Shown here: piece after piece, positions 8,683-17,096 of the stretch | Layout: each line of letters starts with the position of its first letter | Position numbering within the stretch: the stretch's first letter is position 1 | Origin: CAZWDL01 sp964632995 | GTDB taxonomy: Bacteria > Bacteroidota > Bacteroidia > Chitinophagales > Saprospiraceae | Assembly: GCA_964632995.1 (NCBI GenBank) | Contig: CAZWDL010000037.1 | Span: forward strand, 1 to 56,296 | Length of the DNA: 56,296 nucleotides | Direction: 5' to 3' | Position numbers and translations under genes: made by a program | The notes under the pieces: generated by a model | The model's input: only the letters and a program-made list of their open reading frames with translations | Databases searched by the model: none | What the model was told of the DNA's origin: nothing

Positions 8683-10293
8683 TTATTTAAGCCTTCCCAC
8701 GTGATAAGTTTTCTGACCATGACGCAGATACAGCTCTTCCAACTTTTCGTAATTCACCTTGGGGTAGGCCTGAGGGTCAATAATGTAAACGGGGCCTTTA
8801 ACAAAGTTATCCTTTTTTATCGGAACGATCTGACGGCGTTCGTTCGTGATGTAAAACGAATTGGTCACCTGCATCAAGGTCCGCTCCCCGTATATATACA
8901 GCGGCTCTCCGATAAATTTATTTCCTACTTCTTCGGAGGAAATCCGGCAAAGGTTCCCAAAGTCATTGGCGTTGCGATCCGGCAGCACGAACCAGTCGAA
9001 ACCGATGCGAAAAACCAGCAGGAAGAGAACGACGACCAGCAGGCGCTCCGAGCGCCATCTCCGGTACAGGTAAACCAAGAGCAAGGAAGCCGCACCAACG
9101 CTGACGGCTTTCGGCGTCCGTCCGATAATCCAGGCGCTGCGCTCCAAAAACAGGGGCGCAAAGCTGGCCCCCGCAATAATGATAAGCAAAACGAACAGCA
9201 GACCGTCCAGCGTACGGAACTGCCAGCTTCTTTCTTCCCGGTGAATGAAATGAAGATATACAAAAGCGGAAAAAAGCAATGGGGCCAGCATCAGCAGATA
9301 GCGAGGATATACTTCCGGAGAAGTCCAGTATACCAGAATATTGGCCAGAAAAACGATTAGGTTGAAAACGATAAAAGAATCACGCCGGAGCAGTTCCAGG
9401 ATATCACGCCGGATGAAATAGATCGCGAATAAAGACCAGGGTAGAAAATGATACACCATCTCAAAGGGAAAGGTGAAAAAATGTAAAATGGTTGCTCCCC
9501 AGCTGTAGTGCACCACCGTTCTCTGCGTAGATTCGTAAACCAGCGTGTTGAATAAAGCCTGCAGCGAATTGTACTGATGATAGGTCAGATAATACCCTCC
9601 CACGATCAACAGAAAGAGGGCTGCACCCACAATATGAGGCAGGGAAAACAGCCGCAAAAATTGTTTGCGGTAAGCGAAATACACCAGCAGAGTTATGCCC
9701 TGAAATACCACGGCCGGCAAGCCTTTCAGTAAAAAGGCAATTGCTGCCAGCAGATAGGAGAACAGGAATAATCGCCAAAACCGCCCTTTCTCAAATTCGT
9801 GGTAGATGAGCATGAAAGACGTGAAAATGACCCAGGAAAAGGTGATGTCTATCAAAGCCAGCATGGAATCCCAAAACAAAATGCGGCCGCAGGTGATTAA
9901 AATAAAAGCATTGAGAAAAGCGATCTTGGTGCTGTAATGCCGGCGAAAAAAGTAAAACACCGTAGCTGTATACCCGAGTAAGGACAACACCGTAACAAAG
10001 CGGGCCGTGAATTCATCGATGTGGCCGGTCAGCTCAAAAAAGGCCAGCAGTATCCAGTTGAACAAAGGCGGTTTTTTATAATAAAACTCTCCGTTGAGCG
10101 TCGGTGCAATGTAATTGCCGGAAAGTTTCATCTCCAGAGCGACCAGCGAACGGATGGCCTCGTCATCAATAAAGGTGAGCAACCCAAGATTGATCAGCAG
10201 AGCCGGCAGCAGCAGCAATACGGCAGCAAGATAAAGCCACGGTCGATAGTTTTCCACCCGGGATCCGGTTTTGGTACAGTGAATCAGGGGCAA
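8683..10293 (-). CDS. ArnT/PMT-like GT-C membrane glycosyltransferase
   Basis: A 536-residue membrane protein with a dozen or so hydrophobic segments and a small soluble C-terminal part. The pattern of the first periplasmic loop (FIDDEAIRSLVALEM, then GEFYYKKPPLFNW) is typical of the ArnT/dolichyl-phosphate-mannose-protein mannosyltransferase superfamily, where the acidic pair is catalytic. It would move a sugar from a polyprenyl carrier to lipid A, a glycan or protein at the periplasmic face. It is first in the minus-strand operon, with the carrier-charging GT2 enzyme next and the Nramp-like transporter last. Confidence 0.85.
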   Translation of the reverse strand: MPLIHCTKTGSRVENYRPWLYLAAVLLLLPALLINLGLLTFIDDEAIRSLVALEMKLSGNYIAPTLNGEFYYKKPPLFNWILLAFFELTGHIDEFTARFVTVLSLLGYTATVFYFFRRHYSTKIAFLNAFILITCGRILFWDSMLALIDITFSWVIFTSFMLIYHEFEKGRFWRLFLFSYLLAAIAFLLKGLPAVVFQGITLLVYFAYRKQFLRLFSLPHIVGAALFLLIVGGYYLTYHQYNSLQALFNTLVYESTQRTVVHYSWGATILHFFTFPFEMVYHFLPWSLFAIYFIRRDILELLRRDSFIVFNLIVFLANILVYWTSPEVYPRYLLMLAPLLFSAFVYLHFIHREERSWQFRTLDGLLFVLLIIIAGASFAPLFLERSAWIIGRTPKAVSVGAASLLLVYLYRRWRSERLLVVVLFLLVFRIGFDWFVLPDRNANDFGNLCRISSEEVGNKFIGEPLYIYGERTLMQVTNSFYITNERRQIVPIKKDNFVKGPVYIIDPQAYPKVNYEKLEELYLRHGQKTYHVGRLK

Positions 10294-10389
10294 AAGTACG
10301 TAAAATTGAATAACGAGCGGAAGATGGTATCTTGCGCGTAGTGCACGTGAGCCCTGCTACGAAACGCTTGAAAAAGAACACAAGAAATC

Positions 10390-11163
10390 ATGAACAAAGC
10401 TGTATTTATCTGCCGCGGAATCATTACAGGGAGCCTGCTCTGTATGGTCGCCTGTGCTAGTCCCGGTTCTCCGGAAGAAAATGAGGAGCGGGCTGACACC
10501 CTGTCGAAGGACAGCAGCGCCGCCGTTCAGTATCCGGGAGAAATCCCTTTTGACACCCTTCGCGAGGATACAACAAAAAACGCGGAAGAAGAATTTCTCT
10601 CCGCCCCACCCGATTACGACAGCACCCGATGGACCGAATTGCGCCGGCTGGATCCCAGCATCCGTAACGACCTGCGTTACGCAACGGACAGCAACTTTGT
10701 CGGGGAGCAACTTTACGAATGCGGGCGTTGTTTTCTGCGCCCCGAGGTAGCCAAAGCCGTGGTCGCCGCACAGCAGGAACTGCAACAACAGGGACTGGGA
10801 TTGAAGATGTTCGACTGCTACCGGCCCCGCCCCATTCAATGGAAGCTCTGGGAAAAAGTCCCCAACCCTGGTTATGTAGCCGATCCGCGCAAAGGGTCAG
10901 TACACAATCGGGGAGGCGCGGTTGACCTGACTATTATCGATGAGGAAGGCCGGCCGCTGGATATGGGCACTCCTTACGATTTCTTTGGCCGCAAGGCCTA
11001 TCATACTTATACCGGACTGGCCGATAGCGTGCTGGCCAACCGCCGCCTGCTGAAAAATTTAATGGAATCACATGGTTTCCGCTCCATTCGAACCGAGTGG
11101 TGGCACTACTCTTATACCAAAAAGAACTACCCTTTATCAGATATGCTGTGGAACTGTCCCTGA
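10390..11163 (+). CDS. D-alanyl-D-alanine dipeptidase (M15D, VanX-like) lipoprotein
   Basis: A 257-residue lipoprotein: the signal ends in MVACASP, with Cys20 as the lipidated residue. A low-complexity acidic spacer of about 50 residues precedes the peptidase domain. The M15D zinc motif SVHNRGGAVD and the C-terminal EWWHY (catalytic Glu and last His ligand) are intact, and CYRPRPIQWKLW matches the substrate-binding part. It should cleave D-Ala-D-Ala or similar D-dipeptides in the periplasm, a recycling role rather than vancomycin resistance, because no vanHA-type partners are nearby. It is divergent from the glycosyltransferase operon, sharing a 96-base spacer. Confidence 0.88.
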   Translation: MNKAVFICRGIITGSLLCMVACASPGSPEENEERADTLSKDSSAAVQYPGEIPFDTLREDTTKNAEEEFLSAPPDYDSTRWTELRRLDPSIRNDLRYATDSNFVGEQLYECGRCFLRPEVAKAVVAAQQELQQQGLGLKMFDCYRPRPIQWKLWEKVPNPGYVADPRKGSVHNRGGAVDLTIIDEEGRPLDMGTPYDFFGRKAYHTYTGLADSVLANRRLLKNLMESHGFRSIRTEWWHYSYTKKNYPLSDMLWNCP

Positions 11164-11216
11164 CCCGAAGAAAATTATGGGACAAAACAGAAACAATGCA
11201 GATAACTACTACGTTA

Positions 11217-11248
11217 TTTCATTTATATTATGGCGATCTTTATCTTTG
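11217..11248 (+). promoter_or_regulatory. Promoter upstream of moxR-type ATPase
   Basis: TATCTTTG at 11241-11248 is an exact TAnnTTTG element, with TTTC (one mismatch from TTTG) 20 bases upstream at 11217-11220. This predicts a leader of about 200 bases before the ATPase start at 11457. Confidence 0.45.
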
Positions 11249-11456
11249 ATTGCCCGGGATGAATCCACACGCACCTATCGATCCTTCACATCCCAGGATC
11301 AGTTTTCAGTATGCACGCCGGTGCCGATACCCTTCCCCTTTTAACTGAAAAGAAGGACAAACAACCGGCGGGCAGCTATGATCAATAGCGTTGAGGTTGT
11401 GGAAAACAGCGTTCAATAGCGAACATTTTTAAATGAATAAAAAATTTGGCACATAA

Positions 11457-12428
11457 ATGGCTCAAACAGCTAATCAATCAAAAGCCGAGGCAATAGATGC
11501 ACTGGCCAGATCCTATAATGACCTTAAGGACGAGATTGCTAAAGTTATCGTCGGTCAGGATGAAGTAGTGAAAACAGTGATCATCTCTCTTTTTAGCAAT
11601 GGCCATAGCTTGCTGGTAGGGGTTCCCGGACTGGCAAAGACGCTGTTGGTCAGCACCATCGCTGAAGTACTGGATCTCGACTTCAAGCGCATCCAGTTTA
11701 CCCCCGACCTGATGCCGTCCGATATCACCGGATCGGAAGTACTTGACGAAGATCGCCACTTTAAGTTTAACCGCGGCCCGCTTTTTTCCAATATCGTGCT
11801 GGCTGACGAGATCAACCGTACCCCTCCCAAGACACAGGCAGCCCTGCTCGAAGCAATGCAGGAACGCTCCGTCACCGTGGCCGGTATCAGGCATGTACTG
11901 CCTTCTCCTTTCTTTGTGCTGGCTACCCAAAACCCCATCGAACAGGAAGGTACTTATCCCTTGCCGGAGGCACAGCTCGACCGCTTCATGTTCAATATTC
12001 CGCTGGACTACCCCAGCTACGAGGAAGAAATTATGGTGGTAAAAGGTACGACGACCGTGAGCAACTACGAACTCAGCCACGTTGTCTCGGGCGAACAAAT
12101 CAAAACTTACCAGCAACTGATACGCAAAATCCCTATTGCCGATAACGTACTGGAGTACGCCGTTACGCTGGCTACCCAGACCAGGCCCAATACAGCCAGG
12201 GCCTCGGAGATGGTCAACGACTATGTCTCCTGGGGCGCCGGACCAAGAGCATCCCAATATCTGGTGCTCGGCGCCAAGTGCAACGCAGCTATCAAGGGCA
12301 AATATTCTCCCGATATTGAAGATGTACAAGCTATTGCCAAGTACGTTCTTCGCCACCGCATGGTACGCAACTACAAAGCGGAAGCAGAAGGCATCACGGA
12401 AGAGCACATCATCGAAAGCTTGTTCTAA
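11457..12428 (+). CDS. MoxR-family AAA+ ATPase
   Basis: A 323-residue cytoplasmic AAA+ ATPase of the MoxR/RavA clade, which acts as a chaperone in maturing metalloenzymes or membrane complexes. Walker A is GVPGLAKT at residues 55-62, Walker B is VLADEINR, sensor 1 lies in LATQNPIE, and a C-terminal lid domain follows. In most Bacteroidota this ATPase leads an operon with DUF58 and BatA/BatB genes; here the next gene is a DUF4837 lipoprotein 276 bases away, so the usual partners are not adjacent. A short inverted repeat (CACTATTC 12442-12449, GAATAGTG 12463-12470) lies just after the stop. A second MoxR-type ATPase, CoxD, is encoded at 54 kb. Confidence 0.9.
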   Translation: MAQTANQSKAEAIDALARSYNDLKDEIAKVIVGQDEVVKTVIISLFSNGHSLLVGVPGLAKTLLVSTIAEVLDLDFKRIQFTPDLMPSDITGSEVLDEDRHFKFNRGPLFSNIVLADEINRTPPKTQAALLEAMQERSVTVAGIRHVLPSPFFVLATQNPIEQEGTYPLPEAQLDRFMFNIPLDYPSYEEEIMVVKGTTTVSNYELSHVVSGEQIKTYQQLIRKIPIADNVLEYAVTLATQTRPNTARASEMVNDYVSWGAGPRASQYLVLGAKCNAAIKGKYSPDIEDVQAIAKYVLRHRMVRNYKAEAEGITEEHIIESLF

Positions 12429-12704
12429 AATCACTCACTGTCACTATTCACACAGACAGTCGGAATAGTGGTCAACACGCGGAAAGGAAAAAGCTTAAGC
12501 TGTGCGGGAGGGGCGACCACCTGCCAATATGGGGCTTTATCCATCCGCCTGTTGGCCATTTTATATTTACGGGTACAGGGCTCCGACAGGAAGCCCGTCG
12601 CAAAAAATCCAGGAAGCCTCCACTTTCCCTTGCACCAAAACACTTGCAAAACGCATCTTCAATACGATCGAAAACATTAATTTTATAGAAAAATAGTCGT
12701 CGAA

Positions 12705-13793
12705 ATGAATCGATTTGGCAAATTAAATAGCTTTCACTGGGTGACAGTGGTGGCGCTCTCCGTACTGCTGTCGGGCTGTGGAGAAGAGGTGCAGCGAAGC
12801 CTCAGACCGATCCCGACCGCCTTCGGCAAACTCAACCAATTGGTTGTCATTGCCGATCAGGATGTGTGGGACGGCCCCGTTGGCGATACCCTCCGCTATT
12901 ATTATTCCACTGCTTTTCCCATCTTACCTCAACCCGAGCCTATTCTCGACCTGAACCATTTCACCGCCGAGCAACTTACGGCGGATGTCTTGCGAAAGGA
13001 ATTGCGCAATTATATGTTCGTCGCGAACCTCAGCGATGAGCAGTCGATGACCACCAAGCTGGTCAAAAATGATATCGGCCAGGAGAACCTGCGCCGGGCC
13101 AGAGAAGAAGAGCAGTTCAGCTCGGTCGCCGGCCGGGACAAATGGGCCAAGGGGCAGTTACTGGTCTATCAGTTTGCACAATCCCGGGAAGAGTTGATAC
13201 AGGTGTTGAAACGCAATTTTCCAGCTGTATTGAAGAGGATCCACGAGGCCGACAGCAAAAAACTGGAAGCTACCATCTATCTGGACGGGGAGAGTTACCA
13301 ACTCAAAGAGGAGATCAGCAGTAAAATGGGCATCAACCTGCGCGTTCCTAATGACTACTTCCTCGCTACCAGCAAGGACAACTTTATATGGATGCGAAAG
13401 GAAACGCCTAAGTTCAGCAGTAACATCATGCTGCACAAGGTGAAATACACCGATCAGGATCAGTTGAGCAAAGCAGGCATTAAAGCCATTCGCGACTCCC
13501 TGGGCAGGAAGTACATCACTTCCACCCTGCCCAATACCTACATGCAGATCAATGATATCGATCTGCCCCTGCTGGTCGATGAAACAAACCTCGATGGGCA
13601 CTACGCACTGGAAGCACGAGGCATCTGGGAGATTGTCAATGACTATATGGGCGGGGCTTTTATCAGTTATCTCGTTCACGATCCGGAGAACAACCAACTC
13701 GTTTTTCTCGATGGCTTTGTCCATGCCCCGGGCGAGGAAAAGCGCAACAACATGCAATATCTGGAGTATATCCTGAATACCGCCAAGATATGA
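12705..13793 (+). CDS. DUF4837 lipoprotein
   Basis: A 362-residue predicted lipoprotein of the Bacteroidota-specific DUF4837 family. A 20-residue hydrophobic segment ends in LLSGCGEE, giving a lipobox cysteine. The body has the family's N-terminal pattern (ptafGKLNQLVVIADQDVW) and a C-terminal region (GIWEIVNDYMGGAF, then GFVHAPGEEKRN). The function of the family is not established. A bidirectional terminator hairpin separates it from the convergent htpG gene. Confidence 0.85.
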   Translation: MNRFGKLNSFHWVTVVALSVLLSGCGEEVQRSLRPIPTAFGKLNQLVVIADQDVWDGPVGDTLRYYYSTAFPILPQPEPILDLNHFTAEQLTADVLRKELRNYMFVANLSDEQSMTTKLVKNDIGQENLRRAREEEQFSSVAGRDKWAKGQLLVYQFAQSREELIQVLKRNFPAVLKRIHEADSKKLEATIYLDGESYQLKEEISSKMGINLRVPNDYFLATSKDNFIWMRKETPKFSSNIMLHKVKYTDQDQLSKAGIKAIRDSLGRKYITSTLPNTYMQINDIDLPLLVDETNLDGHYALEARGIWEIVNDYMGGAFISYLVHDPENNQLVFLDGFVHAPGEEKRNNMQYLEYILNTAKI

Positions 13794-13798
13794 ATGTA

Positions 13799-13848
13799 GC
13801 TGTCTCGAAAGTAAGGCGGCGTGCGCCGCCTTACTTTCCCGAGATAGC
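13799..13848. terminator. Bidirectional terminator between DUF4837 and htpG
   Basis: A long stem: AAAGTAAGGCGGC (13808-13820) pairs exactly with GCCGCCTTACTTT (13825-13837) around a GTGC loop, with outer pairing of GCTGTCTCG (13799-13807) and CGAGATAGC (13840-13848). Because both flanking genes converge on it, it can serve either direction. Confidence 0.8.
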
Positions 13849-13857
13849 CCCCTGCTT

Positions 13858-15723
13858 CTACTTCACGAAACCCAGGCTTTTATTGACGAACTTTGTCAGG
13901 TCAGCCCCTTTCAGCATATTCTGATGGAGGCGAGCCAGGTTGAACAGGTATTCGGCTACTTCCGCGCGCTGATCCGATGCTTCCAGCTTGACCAGTTTAT
14001 TGGCGATCAGGGGATGGTTAGTATTGATCACCACATTGTAAGAGTCGGGCATTTCGCCGAGTTGCATGCCCTGTAAGGCCTGCATTTCCTTCATCCTGCG
14101 CATGAACTCCGGACGGGTAATCTGCACCGGAAAATCGTCGGGCGAAAGGGCCTTTAGCACTACATTGCCACCGGCATCGGTAATCAGCTGATTAAAGACT
14201 TCTTTCACCTGTTCCTCCTCCTTTTCATTGAGCACCGATTCTTTTTCTTCGTCCTTCTGCACCAGATTATCCACTGTATCCGAATCCACCCGTACAAAAG
14301 TGATTCCCTCCACCTTATACTCCAACTGCTGCATGAAGTGGTTATCGACGACATTGTCAAACTCCAGCACATCATAGTTCCGGTTCCGGCAGGATTGAAT
14401 CAGGTTGTCGTGTTCCTGCGGCGTATTAGTGTACAGCAGAACTATCTTATCGTGCTTATCGGTCTGTCCTTCTTTTACCTTTTCCTTATACTCCTCGATC
14501 GTGAAGTATTCGTCATCGACATTTTTCAAGAGGGTGAATTTTTCTGCCCGCTCAAAAAATTTCTCATCGGTAATCATGCCGTACTTGACGAAAACCCCCA
14601 GATCGTCCCATTTTGACTCGAAGTTCTTGCGATCCTCCTTGAACAGATCATTGAGTTTCTCGGCAACTTTCTTGGTGATGTAATTGGTGATTTTCTTGAC
14701 GTTCCGGTCGCTTTGCAGGTAGCTTCGCGATACGTTGAGCGGAATATCTGGCGAATCAATAACCCCGTGCAGGAGAGTAAGGAACTCCGGCAGAATTTCT
14801 TTAACATCGTCGGTGACGTACACCTGGTTGCTGTAGAGTTGAACTTTATTTTTCTGTACTTCGAAGTTATTGCCCAGTTTGGGAAAGTACAGAATACCGG
14901 TAAGATCAAATGGATAATCGATGTTCAGATGAATCCAAAACATCGGCGGCGCACTAAAAGGATACAACTCATTATAAAAAGCCTTATAGTCCTCCTCGGA
15001 CAAGTCCGTAGGCTGCTTTTTCCAAGCGGGATCCGTATTGTTGATGAGGTTGTCAACTTCTACCGTTTTCTCCTCGGCCTCTTCTCCTTCTCCTTCGGTA
15101 ACTGTCTCCTCACGGGTGCCGAATTTAATAGGTACGGGCAGGAATTTGCAGTATTTCTCCAGTAGTTGCTGAATACGATAATCCTCCAGAAACTCCTTGT
15201 CATCCTCATTCATGTGAAGAATCACATCCGTACCGCGGTCTTCCCGTTCAATTTTCTCCAGCGTATAAGAAGGATCTCCTTCGCAGGTCCATTTTACGGC
15301 CTCGGCACCTTCTTGCCAGGAACGCGTAAGCACCTCTACTTTTGATGCCACCATAAAGGCCGAGTAAAACCCAAGACCGAAGTGACCAATGATGCTGCTG
15401 TCCTCCTGATACTTTTCGAGGAAATCGGCAGCGCTGGAGAAAGCAACCTGATTGAGGTACTTCTTAACCTCTTCCTCTGTCATTCCAATGCCTCTGTCTC
15501 GAATCGTGAGCGTATTTTGCTCTTTGTCGATCTTAATCTCGATAGTGGGATCTCCGATTTTTCCCTTGAATTCTCCCCGCCGCGCCAGCGTTTGTAGTTT
15601 ATTCGTGGCGTCAACGGCATTCGAAACTAATTCTCTAAGGAAAATCTCGTGATCGGAGTACAGGAATTTCTTAATGATGGGAAAAATATTCTCCGTTTGT
15701 ACCGATATGTTACCTTTCTGCAT
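13858..15723 (-). CDS. htpG: Hsp90-family chaperone HtpG
   Basis: A 621-residue cytoplasmic Hsp90. The N-terminal GHKL ATPase domain has the family features in order: ELVSNAVDATNKL with the catalytic Glu and the metal-binding Asn, DRGIGMTEEE, and the lid and glycine-rich GHFGLGFYSAFM. The middle domain (SRSYLQSDRNVKKI) and C-terminal dimerisation domain follow at full length. An acidic insert around residue 215 (EGEGEEAEEKTVE) is longer than in E. coli HtpG, as often seen in Bacteroidota. A palindrome TGACAAATTGTCA lies 55 bases upstream and may be a stress operator. The gene stands alone. Confidence 0.96.
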   Translation of the reverse strand: MQKGNISVQTENIFPIIKKFLYSDHEIFLRELVSNAVDATNKLQTLARRGEFKGKIGDPTIEIKIDKEQNTLTIRDRGIGMTEEEVKKYLNQVAFSSAADFLEKYQEDSSIIGHFGLGFYSAFMVASKVEVLTRSWQEGAEAVKWTCEGDPSYTLEKIEREDRGTDVILHMNEDDKEFLEDYRIQQLLEKYCKFLPVPIKFGTREETVTEGEGEEAEEKTVEVDNLINNTDPAWKKQPTDLSEEDYKAFYNELYPFSAPPMFWIHLNIDYPFDLTGILYFPKLGNNFEVQKNKVQLYSNQVYVTDDVKEILPEFLTLLHGVIDSPDIPLNVSRSYLQSDRNVKKITNYITKKVAEKLNDLFKEDRKNFESKWDDLGVFVKYGMITDEKFFERAEKFTLLKNVDDEYFTIEEYKEKVKEGQTDKHDKIVLLYTNTPQEHDNLIQSCRNRNYDVLEFDNVVDNHFMQQLEYKVEGITFVRVDSDTVDNLVQKDEEKESVLNEKEEEQVKEVFNQLITDAGGNVVLKALSPDDFPVQITRPEFMRRMKEMQALQGMQLGEMPDSYNVVINTNHPLIANKLVKLEASDQRAEVAEYLFNLARLHQNMLKGADLTKFVNKSLGFVK

Positions 15724-15777
15724 AATGCTAAAGTTTTTTATAAGCTACTTTCAAATCATATGCCAGCATTTTATTCC

Positions 15778-15790
15778 TGACAAATTGTCA
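15778..15790. promoter_or_regulatory. Palindrome upstream of htpG, possible operator
   Basis: TGACAAATTGTCA is a perfect palindrome around a central A, 55 bases before the htpG start. Its position suits a binding site for a dimeric regulator of this heat-shock gene. It is not a CIRCE element (TTAGCACTC-N9-GAGTGCTAA), and no regulator can be named from sequence alone. Confidence 0.4.
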
Positions 15791-15861
15791 CGGCTAACTT
15801 TCCAAGTGTCAAGGATCCCCCTTACCTGCCCGCCGGGAACAAAATTCGTTACTATTTACCA

Positions 15862-15886
15862 TCCTGGCTTCGCCAGGAATTTTTTT
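15862..15886 (+). terminator. Plus-strand terminator hairpin without an upstream gene
   Basis: TCCTGGC-TTC-GCCAGGA (15862-15878) is followed by ATTTTTTT, a textbook intrinsic terminator on the plus strand. No plus-strand gene ends here, since htpG runs the other way, so it either ends a short unannotated transcript from the htpG upstream region or shields the next region. Confidence 0.6.
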
Positions 15887-15891
15887 AAAAA

Positions 15892-15949
15892 CCACAGATT
15901 ACACGGATTACCTAAAATGATAAGCTGTGGAAATCCGTGTGATCTGTGG
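15892..15949. repeat. Inverted-repeat element of the CCACAGATTACACGG type
   Basis: CCACAGATTACACGGATT (15892-15909) and AATCCGTGTGATCTGTGG (15932-15949) are 18-base arms with one mismatch around a 22-base loop. This kind of sequence is a widespread intergenic repeat in Bacteroidota genomes. A related, less regular hairpin starting CCACAGAG occurs at 53971-54036. Confidence 0.6.
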
Positions 15950-16017
15950 CAAAAAATATCGCCGCACAGCAGCGATGACTGAATAATTACCAAAATTCTT
16001 GATTAAAGTAAAAAAGG

Positions 16018-16146
16018 TTTGACATTTATATTTAAAAATCCTATCTTGTGTCTATATTATACGGGTAACATATTTCCCGTTTCAAAGAGCTTCTACACTT
16101 TAAGACAGGCTAATCCTACAAGACCTTTATTCTAAGGTCTTTTTCC
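16018..16146 (+). ncRNA. Candidate small RNA with promoter and terminator
   Basis: A promoter-like pair, TTTG at 16018-16021 and TATCTTG at 16042-16048, is separated by 20 bases, as in Bacteroidota promoters, although the -7 lacks one T. The predicted transcript starts near 16056, folds ACGGG with CCCGT into a first hairpin, and ends in an intrinsic terminator: AGACCTT (16121-16127), loop TATTCT, AAGGTCT (16134-16140), then TTTTT. No open frame fits, so a non-coding RNA of about 90 bases is the simplest reading. I recognise no known RNA family. Confidence 0.5.
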
Positions 16147-16298
16147 ATTATTCTACGTACCATTTCAAGAAATTCTCGATCCTGTTGATGAATTTGCTCG
16201 TCGGCAGATTACTGAGATCACGAATTATCAACGTGTACTTTGACCTTTAGGGCAATCTATTTTTAGAGAGCCCGAAAAGAAAATCAAGGGTACACAAC

Positions 16299-16356
16299 AG
16301 ATGAGCAATAAGGCCAACAATCTGGGGGGAACGTTGGTCTTTTGCTCATTCTTTTA
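16299..16356 (+). ncRNA. Hairpin with G6 loop, possible sRNA 3' end
   Basis: A long stem (ATGAGCAATAAGGCCAAC at 16301-16318 with GTTGGTCTTTTGCTCAT at 16333-16349) carries a 14-base apical loop containing GGGGGG, followed by TCTTTT. It resembles an intrinsic terminator or the 3' end of a small RNA on the plus strand. A candidate -33 TTTG (16239-16242) and TATTTTTA (16258-16265) lie upstream but are only 15 bases apart, so the promoter is doubtful. Confidence 0.4.
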
Positions 16357-16371
16357 AAATAAATCTTTAAA

Positions 16372-16455
16372 CAACTTTGGAGTCGCAAGACTCCAGGGAA
16401 GTGGGTGAGTCCAGTTCATCGGGGGGTAGAATTGGATCTTCACTCACTTTTTTTA
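16372..16455 (+). ncRNA. Two hairpins, second with G6 loop and T7 tail
   Basis: GGAGTC-GCAA-GACTCC (16379-16394) is a stable hairpin with a GNRA tetraloop. It is followed by a longer stem, roughly 16401-16417 with 16429-16447, whose loop ATCGGGGGGTA again displays six Gs, and by TTTTTTT. The same loop motif occurs in the hairpin just upstream (16301-16349), suggesting two related RNA units in tandem. Confidence 0.4.
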
Positions 16456-16461
16456 TACAAA

Positions 16462-16549
16462 ACCGGGCGCCTTTATTGTGGTATCGCTAACTGGCAATTT
16501 GTTAAACAAATTACACTGCGACACCTCTCTAACGGGCGCTTTTTTTTTA
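16462..16549 (+). terminator. Structured terminator converging on rpiB
   Basis: GCGCC near 16469 pairs with GGCGC at 16535-16539, which is followed by nine Ts. Inside lies AATTTGT-TAA-ACAAATT near 16496-16513, and GTG..TCGC pairs with GCGACAC around it. The U-tract shows it works on the plus strand; its T-run overlaps the stop codon of the convergent rpiB gene. It may terminate a plus-strand RNA from this gap. Confidence 0.45.
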
Positions 16550-16990
16550 GCTGGATTGTCTGATTTTTCCTACCCTGCGGGCATGACGTCCGCCTTCGAA
16601 CTCTGCTTTCAGAAAAGCATCCACGATGGACAGGGCTTCTTCTTCAGAGATGAACCGGATGGGTAGCGCCAGTATATTGGCGTCATTGTGCTGACGGGCC
16701 AGCGACGCCAGTTCCGGCAACCAGCAAATTGCCGCCCGTATCCCCGCATACTTGTTAACGGTCATCGCCACGCCGTTGCCGCTACCACAAAGTACAATCC
16801 CCAGATCTGCTTCTTTTCGCTCTACGCTTTGCGCGACCGGATGAACAAAATCAGGGTAATCCACCGATTCGGCGGAGTGGGTTCCGAAATCCTGAACGGC
16901 TATCTGCCGCTCCCTGAGCAGATTAATGATTTTATCCTTATAAGGAAAGCCGGCGTGATCGCAGCCGATGACCATCTTTTTCTGATCCAT
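16547..16990 (-). CDS. rpiB: Ribose-5-phosphate isomerase B
   Basis: A 147-residue cytoplasmic enzyme of the RpiB/LacAB family that interconverts ribose 5-phosphate and ribulose 5-phosphate in the pentose phosphate pathway. The family signatures are all present: IGCDHAGFPYK at the N-terminus, THSAESVDYPDF, the active-site CGSGNGVAMTVNKYAGIRAA with the catalytic cysteine, and RQHNDANILALP. It is followed on the minus strand by the RNA-hairpin gap and preceded by the GT117 gene 106 bases away, so it may be read through from it or have its own promoter. Confidence 0.95.
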   Translation of the reverse strand: MDQKKMVIGCDHAGFPYKDKIINLLRERQIAVQDFGTHSAESVDYPDFVHPVAQSVERKEADLGIVLCGSGNGVAMTVNKYAGIRAAICWLPELASLARQHNDANILALPIRFISEEEALSIVDAFLKAEFEGGRHARRVGKIRQSS

Positions 16991-17096
16991 GATTTATGAT
17001 TAAAGTTGGGCCTCTGTTATCAAGCCTTCAGCTATTACATTCAACGAAAGACTTCGTCAAAAAGATGATGCGAGGTAATAAGTGATTAAAATCTGC

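Noticed and set aside
10390..11163. Vancomycin resistance (VanX)
   Set aside because: The domain is VanX-like, but it is a lipoprotein with no VanH/VanA or regulator genes nearby, so peptidoglycan recycling is more likely.
15961..16549. tmRNA, RNase P RNA, SRP RNA or 6S RNA in the htpG-rpiB gap
   Set aside because: None of the conserved core sequences of these RNAs could be found; the gap holds separate short hairpins instead.
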